A program made the position numbers and the translations under genes. Source: Actinomycetota bacterium (lineage in GTDB: Bacteria > Actinomycetota > Acidimicrobiia > Acidimicrobiales > Iamiaceae). From it: a DNA stretch of 5,945 nt. Below, in pieces: positions 1-5,945 of the stretch. Under the pieces are notes generated by a model, which ran no database searches, was not told the DNA's origin, and saw only the letters and a program-made list of their open reading frames with translations. Within the stretch, counting starts at the first letter, position 1. Every line of letters begins with the position of its first letter. The stretch covers positions 1 to 5,945 of the forward strand of contig JADGOP010000162.1 in assembly GCA_017882935.1 (NCBI GenBank), read 5' to 3'.

Positions 1-181
1 CCCGCTGACGCTCTTCAGGCGCCTTGTCGATCATGTCGAACGGCGTGTACGCCGACTCCGGATCGGCATCATGCAGCACCTTGGTGATCGCCGCCGTCAA
101 CGTCGTCTTCCCGTGGTCGATGTGACCCATCGTGCCGATGTTCAGGTGCGGCTTGTTCCGAACGAACTTTTCCTTGGCCAT
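1..181 (-). CDS. tuf: Elongation factor Tu, N-terminal 60 residues (gene runs off the left edge)
   Basis: EF-Tu is the cytosolic GTPase that carries aminoacyl-tRNA to the ribosomal A site. Read leftward from the ATG at 181-179, the protein begins [20 protein letters not shown]. The P-loop (G1) is GHIDHGKT at residues 19-26, followed by [10 protein letters not shown] and then APEERQR at residues 54-60, which leads into switch I beyond the window. The visible part is intact and aligns with the usual EF-Tu N-terminus without extension or gap; the remaining ~340 residues are outside. The start is fixed by the family N-terminus (MAKEKF) and an AGGA ribosome binding site six bases upstream (188-191). 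It is the last visible gene of the str operon, 65 bp after fusA, and no separate promoter is evident in that spacer. Codon choice differs a little from fusA: Thr is mostly ACG rather than ACC, with more T- and A-ending codons. Confidence 0.97.
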   Translation of the reverse strand, partial: MAKEKFVRNKPHLNIGTMGHIDHGKTTLTAAITKVLHDADPESAYTPFDMIDKAPEERQR

Positions 182-246
182 GACTGGTCCTGGAACCTTT
201 CTGGGGTGCTGAATCCGGTGGTGCGTGCGTGGGGGGAGGGAAGGAG
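182..246 (-). other. fusA-tuf intergenic spacer, C-rich leader of tuf
   Basis: This 65-bp spacer separates the fusA stop (TAG, 249-247) from the tuf ATG. On the transcribed strand the first 30 bases after the fusA stop (246-217) contain 20 C and only 2 G, including the run CCCTCCCCCC and a short ACGCACGCAC repeat. The second half holds AAAGG and then AGGA (191-188); the AGGA is the better spaced tuf ribosome binding site. I see no hairpin strong enough to be an intrinsic terminator and no convincing -35/-10 pair, so tuf is probably co-transcribed with fusA. The C-rich, G-poor character is what a Rho loading site would look like, but that is only inference. Confidence 0.6.
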
Positions 247-2328
<2,082 letters not shown>

Positions 2329-2341
2329 GGTTCAATCTTCT

Positions 2342-2377
2342 CGGTCGGACAGAGTTGGGACCGACCGTCCGAAGACG
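2342..2377 (-). promoter_or_regulatory. fusA leader hairpins abutting its ribosome binding site
   Basis: Two stems lie immediately before fusA. The first is CGTC-TTCG-GACG (2377-2366): the closing C-G pair around TTCG would make a cUUCGg tetraloop in RNA, a known extra-stable loop. The second is CGGTCGG (2367-2361) pairing with CCGACCG (2348-2342) across a 12-base loop; the two stems share two bases, so they compete at the junction. The GAGAAG ribosome binding site (2342-2337) starts at the last base of the second stem. Such a stem could hold the site open, or control access to it. That is inference; the inverted repeats are seen directly. Confidence 0.45.
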
Positions 2378-2421
2378 ACCGTTCCCCTGGGATGGGAGCG
2401 GAGACCCGGATGGTGCGAAGC

Positions 2422-2456
2422 GCCGCCCCGGGGCGGCAGCCCCGGACCAGGGGGGC
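2422..2456 (-). terminator. GC-rich tandem hairpins after rpsG, possible weak terminator or attenuator
   Basis: Hairpin C (arms 2452-2456 and 2439-2443, eight-base loop) and hairpin A (arms 2432-2437 and 2422-2427, four-base loop) follow the rpsG stop codon directly, the first starting one base after the TAA. Both stems are pure G/C. The bases after them on the transcript read GCTTCGCACC, so there is no U-tract. Because fusA lies downstream in the same operon, full termination here is unlikely; partial attenuation or mRNA end protection is more plausible. Stem B (2430-2434 with 2439-2443) is an alternative fold excluding both. Confidence 0.35.
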
Positions 2457-2927
2457 TTACCAGCGGTAGTGAGCGAAGGCCTTGTTGGACTCGGCCATCT
2501 TGTGGACGTCTTCCTTGCGCTTCACGGAGGCGCCCACGCTGTTCGATGCGTCGAGCAGCTCGTTGGCGAGGCGCTCGGCCATGGTCTTCTCCCGGCGCTG
2601 GCGCGAGTAGCCGACGACCCAGCGGATGGCGAGGGTGTTGGCACGGCGGGGGCGCACCTCGACGGGGACCTGGTAGGTGGCGCCACCGACGCGGCGGCTC
2701 TTGACCTCGAGGGTGGGGCGCACGTTGTCCATGGCCCGCTTGAGCGTGGCCAGCGGCTCGGCGCCCGTCTTCTGCTCGACGATGGTGAGCGCGTCGTAGA
2801 CGATCTTCTCGGACACGGAGCGCTTGCCGTGCAGCAGCACCTTGTTGACGACCTGGGTGACGAGGACCGACCGGTAGATCGGGTCGGGCATCAGCTCACG
2901 GCGGGGTGCGGGACCTTTGCGAGGCAT
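2457..2927 (-). CDS. rpsG: 30S ribosomal protein S7
   Basis: S7 is a primary assembly protein that binds the 3' major domain of 16S rRNA, nucleates the 30S head and sits at the E-site/exit channel. The 156-residue length is exactly typical. The N-terminus is [20 protein letters not shown]; the S7 signature region runs through [20 protein letters not shown] (15-34) and [14 protein letters not shown] (34-47). The beta-hairpin that reaches the E site lies around [19 protein letters not shown] (85-103), and the C-terminal tail ends HYRW. The ATG lies one base after the rpsL stop (TGA-C-ATG), so translation is probably coupled. Its ribosome binding site AAGGA (2940-2936) lies inside the last codons of rpsL, eight bases upstream. 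Stop TAA at 2459-2457. In Escherichia coli S7 represses its own operon by binding the rpsL-rpsG spacer; the one-base junction here leaves no room for such a spacer, so any autoregulation would have to work differently. Confidence 0.99.
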   Translation of the reverse strand: MPRKGPAPRRELMPDPIYRSVLVTQVVNKVLLHGKRSVSEKIVYDALTIVEQKTGAEPLATLKRAMDNVRPTLEVKSRRVGGATYQVPVEVRPRRANTLAIRWVVGYSRQRREKTMAERLANELLDASNSVGASVKRKEDVHKMAESNKAFAHYRW

Positions 2928-2928
2928 G

Positions 2929-3300
2929 TCAGCTTTCCTTCTTCGCGCCGTAGCGGCTGCGGGCCTGCTTGCGGTCCTTCACGCCCGAGGTGTCGAGCGT
3001 GCCGCGGATGATCTTGTAGCGGACACCGGGGAGGTCCTTCACACGGCCGCCACGCACGAGCACGATGGAGTGCTCCTGCAGGTTGTGGCCGACGCCGGGG
3101 ATGTAGGCCGTGACCTCGACCCCGCTCGACAGGCGCACACGAGCCACCTTGCGGAGCGCGGAGTTCGGCTTCTTGGGGGTGTTCGTGTACACGCGGGTGC
3201 ACACGCCGCGGCGCTGTGGCGCGCCCTTCAGAGCCGGGGTCTTGCCCTTGCTCGGCTTGTCGGCTCGGCCCTTTCGGACCAGCTGCTGAATGGTGGGCAC
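2929..3300 (-). CDS. rpsL: 30S ribosomal protein S12
   Basis: S12 sits at the 30S decoding centre next to 16S helices 18 and 44, controls decoding accuracy and is the classic streptomycin-resistance locus. The 123-residue length is normal. Visible blocks are [11 protein letters not shown] (2-12), [19 protein letters not shown] (30-48), [20 protein letters not shown] (71-90) and [13 protein letters not shown] (106-118). Lys43 in TPKKPNS and Lys88 in RVKDLPG, the usual resistance positions, are both the sensitive-type lysine. Asp89, the residue methylthiolated by RimO in many bacteria, is present. The start is GTG at 3300-3298: family members begin (M)PTIxQL, no ATG lies nearby in frame, and an AAAGG ribosome binding site (3311-3307) is six bases upstream. 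The frame stays open upstream to 3762, but that extension has no S12 similarity and overlaps the promoter. S12 is the first gene of the str operon here and is separated from rpoC by about 630 bp. Confidence 0.99.
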   Translation of the reverse strand: MPTIQQLVRKGRADKPSKGKTPALKGAPQRRGVCTRVYTNTPKKPNSALRKVARVRLSSGVEVTAYIPGVGHNLQEHSIVLVRGGRVKDLPGVRYKIIRGTLDTSGVKDRKQARSRYGAKKES

Positions 3301-3306
3301 GGAGGA

Positions 3307-3311
3307 CCTTT
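3307..3311 (-). promoter_or_regulatory. rpsL ribosome binding site
   Basis: AAAGG on the minus strand lies six bases before the GTG start of rpsL and supports that unusual start over the longer open frame. The six bases between it and the GTG read TCCTCC, which itself resembles the 16S anti-Shine-Dalgarno sequence; this looks coincidental but is odd in such a highly expressed gene. Confidence 0.6.
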
Positions 3312-3367
3312 CGAAACACGGATCTGCGACGGGTGGCCGGGCGCGCATGGACGCGGGCCGAGGAACG

Positions 3368-3397
3368 ATCTTAGGGGGGTGCTCCGAACCCGGGCAA
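3368..3397 (-). promoter_or_regulatory. Candidate str-operon promoter upstream of rpsL
   Basis: On the minus strand TTGCCC (3397-3392) and TAAGAT (3373-3368) are separated by 18 bases. Both match the housekeeping sigma consensus (TTGACA, TATAAT) at four of six positions, and TAAGAT fits the actinobacterial TAnnnT form. Transcription would start near 3361-3358, giving a leader of roughly 60 bases before the rpsL GTG. A separate promoter is needed because a strong hairpin closes rpoC and an opposite-strand reading frame separates the two. The spacer is one base longer than ideal and very C-rich, so this is a candidate only. Confidence 0.5.
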
Positions 3398-3486
3398 GCT
3401 GAGGCGGGGCCGTGACCTGCGAGGGCTCGCGCGCGTAGCGCCGCCCGGTCGCCGGGGTCCCGAGGCGGGTACGCCATTGTGGCCGC

Positions 3487-3888
3487 ATGGCGACCCAACG
3501 CGCGCGGATCGATGCGGTCGCGGTCCTGGCGGGCGTCGCCACGAGCGTGGTCGCGCTCGTCCAGCTGTTCCTCCCGAGCCCGGTGGGGCTCGCCGACAAC
3601 GGCGACTACACCCGGCTGGTCTGCCACGTCGGCATCGCACAGGCTCACGCGCCCGGCGACTTCCGGGACCGGGCGCGGTGGCCTGCTGCTCACCACCGCC
3701 ATCGCCGTGACCACCTTCGCCGCCGCGCGCTCGGCGAGGGCTCCTACGAGGTCGGCCGCCACCTGTTCCTCACCGACGCGTCGTCGGCGCTGCTGGTGGT
3801 GCTGCTCGTGGCCGCTCTCGGTGGTCGCTTCACGCGTCCGGTCGAGGTCGGCCGCGCAGCGCAGTCGATCGAGGGCGCGCCTGCCTGA
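3487..3888 (+). pseudogene. Decayed remnant of a multi-pass membrane protein
   Basis: A 133-codon frame opens with ATG at 3487 and stops with TGA at 3886-3888. Residues 11-30 form a hydrophobic segment, followed by [20 protein letters not shown] (30-49); residues 98-113 form a second hydrophobic segment. From memory, a first membrane helix followed by an ADNGD-x-x-R block occurs in large actinobacterial multi-pass membrane proteins that may be glycosyltransferases; I could not check this. Residues 64-81 of this frame are an implausible Arg/His-rich stretch. There the next frame (3677-3730) instead reads [18 protein letters not shown], membrane-like and with 17 of 18 codons ending in G or C. 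Near 3730 the original frame resumes as LGEGSYEVG. Two compensating frame switches, the lack of a ribosome binding site and the short length point to a frameshifted, truncated remnant. The alternative is a small, real two-helix protein of unknown function. It ends inside the shared terminator hairpin and converges on rpoC. Confidence 0.5.
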
Positions 3889-3930
3889 ACCGGCGTGGTC
3901 GAGGCGACCACGCCGGTTCGGGAAGCAGGC
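3879..3930. terminator. Strong bidirectional hairpin closing rpoC
   Basis: GAACCGGCGTGGTCG (3887-3901) and CGACCACGCCGGTTC (3905-3919) form a perfect 15-bp stem with a three-base loop. An outer pair, GCCTGC (3879-3884) with GCAGGC (3925-3930), can extend it. The hairpin begins directly after the rpoC stop codon (TGA, 3933-3931), and its far arm overlaps the stop codon of the plus-strand remnant, so it can serve both convergent transcripts. Neither side has a U-tract, as is common for actinobacterial terminators. Confidence 0.85.
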
Positions 3931-5945
3931 TCAGACGGCCGGCTCGGTGGGGTCGGCCGGCTCGAGCTTGGCCAACCACTCCGAGGGGTCGACCTCGACC
4001 GGCGGGGCCGCCACGGCGAGCCCACCTTCGTAGGGCTCGTCGTCGTCGCCGGCGTCGGACGAGAAGTACGCCATCGGCTGGTAGTCGGGGGCCCGGGTGC
4101 CGATCTGGCGGTACTCGAGCATGCCCGTGCCCGCCGGGATCAGCTTGCCGATGATGATGTTCTCCTTGAGGCCGAGCAGCGAGTCGCTCTTCGACTCGAT
4201 GGCGGCTTCGGTGAGAACCCGGGTGGTCTCCTGGAACGAGGCTGCCGACAACCAGGAGTCGGTCGCCAGCGAGGCCTTGGTGATGCCCATGAGCTCCGGA
4301 CGGCCCTCGGCCGGCGCGCGGCCCTCTTCGAGCAGCTGCCGGTTGGCGTCGGCGAAGACCTTCTGGTCGACGCGCTGGCCGGGCAGGAACTCCGAGTCGC
4401 CCGGCTCCGACACCGCCACGCGGCGGGTCATCTGGCGGACGATGAGCTCGATGTGCTTGTCGTGGATCGACACGCCCTGGTCGCGGTACACGTGCTGCAC
4501 CTGCTCGACCAGGTAGCTCTGCGTCTCGCGCACGCCCTTGATCTCGAGCAGCTCCTTGGGGTCGCGGGGACCGTCGACGAGCGGGTCACCTGCGGTGACC
4601 TCCTGGCCGTCGGTGACCTCGAGCTTGATGACGAGGGGCATGGGGTAGGCCTCTTCGCTGCCGTCGTCGGCGACGACGACCACGGTGCGGCCCTTGCCCT
4701 CGTCCTCGGCGATGCGCACCACACCCGACGAGCGGGTGAGGGTGGCCTTCCCCTTGGGGCTGCGGGCCTCGAAGAGCTCCACGACGCGGGGCAGACCACC
4801 GGCGATGTCGCTGCCGCCCGCCACACCACCGGTGTGGAAGGTGCGCATGGTCAGCTGGGTGCCGGGCTCACCGATGGACTGGGCCGCGATGACGCCGACG
4901 GCCTCGCCCATCTCGATGGTGCGACCGGTGGCCAGCGAACGGCCGTAGCAGGCGGCGCAGACGCCGAAGTCGGCCTGGCAGGTGAGCGGGGAACGGACCC
5001 GGACCCGGTTGACCGTGGGGTCGTCGCGGAGCGCGTCCTGCTCCTTCTCGGTGATCTGCGTGCCGGCGGGGATGACGGTGCCGTCGGCGAGCTTCACGTC
5101 GACGACGAGCCGGCGGCCGAACAGCCGGGTGTCGAGGTAGGTGCGCTTGCCGGGCTCGTCGGGAGCGACGTCCTCGAGCCAGATGCCACGGACGGGGTCG
5201 CCCTCGCGGTGGCAGTCGGGCTCACGGATGATGAGCTCCTGGGCCACGTCGACCAGGCGGCGGGTGAGGTAGCCGGAGTCGGCGGTGCGCAGGGCGGTGT
5301 CGACGAGCCCCTTGCGGGCGCCGGGGGTCGAGATGAAGTACTCGAGCATCTCGAGGCCCTCACGGAAGTTCGACTTGATCGGGTGGGGGATCATGTCGCC
5401 GCGGGGGTTGGCCACGAGGCCACGCATGCCCGCGATCTGGCGGACCTGCATCATGTTCCCTCGGGCACCCGAGCCGACCATCATGTCGATGGGGTTGAAC
5501 TTCTTGGCCTTGAGGGTGAGCTCCATCTCCTCACGGATGTCGTCGGTGGCCGTGGTCCAGATCTCGACCTCCTTCTGGCGCCGCTCACCGTCGGTGATGA
5601 TGCCCCGGCGGAACTGGCTGTCGACCTTCGCGGCCTGCTCACCACTGGCCGAGAGGATCCCGGCCTTGGAGTCGGGCGTGCGGACGTCGTCGATGGAGAT
5701 CGTGAGCCCGGACTGCGCCGCGTAGCGGAAGCAGAGGTTCTTGATCTGGTCGAGGCTCTCGGCGACGACGGCCTTGTGGTGGTTGTTGGCGAAGTCGTCG
5801 ACGATCGAGCCCATCACGCGCTTGTCGATGCGCTTGTTGATGAACTCGTAGCCCACGGGGAGCGCCCGGTTGAAGAACAGGCGACCCGCGGTGGTGGGCG
5901 TGTAGGTGGCGGCGGTGCCGTTGGCCGGCGTGTCGATGAGGCGCT
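3931..5945 (-). CDS. rpoC: RNA polymerase beta-prime subunit, C-terminal ~670 residues (starts beyond the right edge)
   Basis: Beta-prime forms half of the RNA polymerase active-site cleft. The frame is open to the window edge: before the in-frame GTG at 5856 it still encodes rpoC-like sequence ending TAGRLFFNRALPVGYEF, so that GTG is an internal valine codon. In order, the F-loop GSGARGNMMQVRQIAG is at 5475-5428, and the bridge helix, including GARKGLVDTALRTADSGYLT, at about 5328-5254. The second zinc site uses four cysteines with codons at 5214-5212, 4980-4978, 4959-4957 and 4950-4948 (one in REPDC, three in CQADFGVCAAC). The trigger loop lies at about 4866-4762, with MRTFHTGG carrying the catalytic-region Arg and His and then DIAGGLPRVVELFEAR, without the large insertion of proteobacterial enzymes. 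The end region has IIIGKLIPAGTGMLEYRQI, then an acidic Asp/Glu/Pro-rich tail of about 45 residues ending EPAV. Stop TGA at 3933-3931 abuts the terminator. The absent N-terminal half would hold the first zinc site and the NADFDGD magnesium loop. Confidence 0.99.
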   Translation of the reverse strand, partial: RLIDTPANGTAATYTPTTAGRLFFNRALPVGYEFINKRIDKRVMGSIVDDFANNHHKAVVAESLDQIKNLCFRYAAQSGLTISIDDVRTPDSKAGILSASGEQAAKVDSQFRRGIITDGERRQKEVEIWTTATDDIREEMELTLKAKKFNPIDMMVGSGARGNMMQVRQIAGMRGLVANPRGDMIPHPIKSNFREGLEMLEYFISTPGARKGLVDTALRTADSGYLTRRLVDVAQELIIREPDCHREGDPVRGIWLEDVAPDEPGKRTYLDTRLFGRRLVVDVKLADGTVIPAGTQITEKEQDALRDDPTVNRVRVRSPLTCQADFGVCAACYGRSLATGRTIEMGEAVGVIAAQSIGEPGTQLTMRTFHTGGVAGGSDIAGGLPRVVELFEARSPKGKATLTRSSGVVRIAEDEGKGRTVVVVADDGSEEAYPMPLVIKLEVTDGQEVTAGDPLVDGPRDPKELLEIKGVRETQSYLVEQVQHVYRDQGVSIHDKHIELIVRQMTRRVAVSEPGDSEFLPGQRVDQKVFADANRQLLEEGRAPAEGRPELMGITKASLATDSWLSAASFQETTRVLTEAAIESKSDSLLGLKENIIIGKLIPAGTGMLEYRQIGTRAPDYQPMAYFSSDAGDDDEPYEGGLAVAAPPVEVDPSEWLAKLEPADPTEPAV

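Larger units (their letters stand above)
2329..2456 (-). other. Structured rpsG-fusA spacer
   Basis: This 128-bp non-coding spacer is much longer than the one-base rpsL-rpsG junction. Reading with transcription, hairpin C (GCCCC 2456-2452 with GGGGC 2443-2439) begins right after the rpsG stop. Next comes hairpin A, the perfect 16-base palindrome GCCGCCCCGGGGCGGC (2437-2422). An alternative stem B (GCCCC 2439-2443 with GGGGC 2430-2434, four-base loop) shares bases with both and excludes them. Further down, a CGTC-TTCG-GACG hairpin (2377-2366) leads into a 7-bp stem (2367-2361 with 2348-2342) that ends at the fusA ribosome binding site. No U-tract follows any hairpin. The spacer could contain a weak terminator or attenuator, an RNA-processing site or a translational control element; the sequence does not decide between these. 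Confidence 0.6.
3301..3486. other. Divergent control region between rpsL and the opposite-strand remnant
   Basis: This 186-bp region holds the rpsL leader and its candidate promoter on the minus strand. On the plus strand there is no ribosome binding site before the ATG at 3487. A weak -10-like CATTGT (3475-3480) sits exactly six bases before that ATG, the spacing expected for a leaderless transcript, but no good -35 is present. A small CCCGG-TCG-CCGGG inverted repeat lies at 3444-3456. I see no other gene or structured RNA here. Confidence 0.45.

Noticed and set aside
219..246. Possible G-quadruplex on the plus strand of the fusA-tuf spacer
   Set aside because: Only two runs of three or more G are present (six and three), with other G pairs; this does not meet the four-run pattern. 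The C bias on the transcript strand is the more useful description.
2355..3011. Plus-strand open frames opposite rpsG and rpsL (218, 129 and 161 codons, the last reaching 3402)
   Set aside because: They overlap confidently identified ribosomal protein genes, have no recognisable domains and show shadow-type composition.
3301..3762. N-terminal extension of rpsL to a 277-residue protein
   Set aside because: The extra residues are not S12-like, are Arg/Pro/Ala-rich shadow sequence, and would span the candidate promoter and the opposite-strand remnant. The GTG at 3300 has a ribosome binding site and gives the normal 123-residue S12.
3931..5725. Several plus- and minus-strand frames of 80-150 codons inside rpoC
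   Set aside because: All are Ser/Arg/Thr/Pro-rich out-of-frame readings of the rpoC sequence, which itself is intact and fully motif-supported.
5854..5856. GTG as the start of rpoC
   Set aside because: The frame continues upstream to the window edge with typical beta-prime sequence, so this is an internal valine codon and the true start lies outside.

Overview
The window is a housekeeping locus from a high-GC bacterium, almost certainly an actinobacterium. Read on the minus strand, the order is rpoC (C-terminal half) - rpsL - rpsG - fusA - tuf (N-terminal part), which is the junction between the RNA polymerase rpoBC genes and the str operon. The strong G/C preference at third codon positions, the EF-Tu motif APEERQR, the single-zinc-site architecture of the visible beta-prime half without a large trigger-loop insertion, and the lack of U-tracts after hairpins all fit Actinomycetota. 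Acidimicrobiia is my guess at class level, but I cannot prove it from this sequence alone.

Layout: positions 5945-3931 (minus) hold the last ~670 residues of RNA polymerase beta-prime. A perfect 15-bp hairpin (3887-3919) then closes the operon. On the opposite strand, 3487-3888 carries a short membrane-protein-like reading frame. Its coding signal jumps from one frame to another and back, so I read it as a decayed, truncated remnant rather than a working gene. Positions 3301-3486 are the divergent control region, with a plausible promoter for the str operon (TTGCCC - 18 bp - TAAGAT on the minus strand). The str operon follows: rpsL (S12, GTG start, 3300-2929), rpsG (S7, one base later, 2927-2457), a 128-bp structured spacer, fusA (EF-G, 2328-247), a 65-bp C-rich spacer, and tuf (EF-Tu, from 181 out of the window).

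The genes cooperate in gene expression: beta-prime makes RNA, S12 and S7 belong to the 30S decoding centre and head, EF-Tu delivers aminoacyl-tRNA, and EF-G drives translocation. All the housekeeping proteins look intact and ordinary. The less ordinary material is the opposite-strand remnant wedged between rpoC and rpsL, the structured rpsG-fusA spacer with mutually exclusive hairpins and a UUCG-loop hairpin before the fusA ribosome binding site, and the C-rich fusA-tuf spacer. I see no mobile element, CRISPR array, tRNA or rRNA, and no convincing new biological system.
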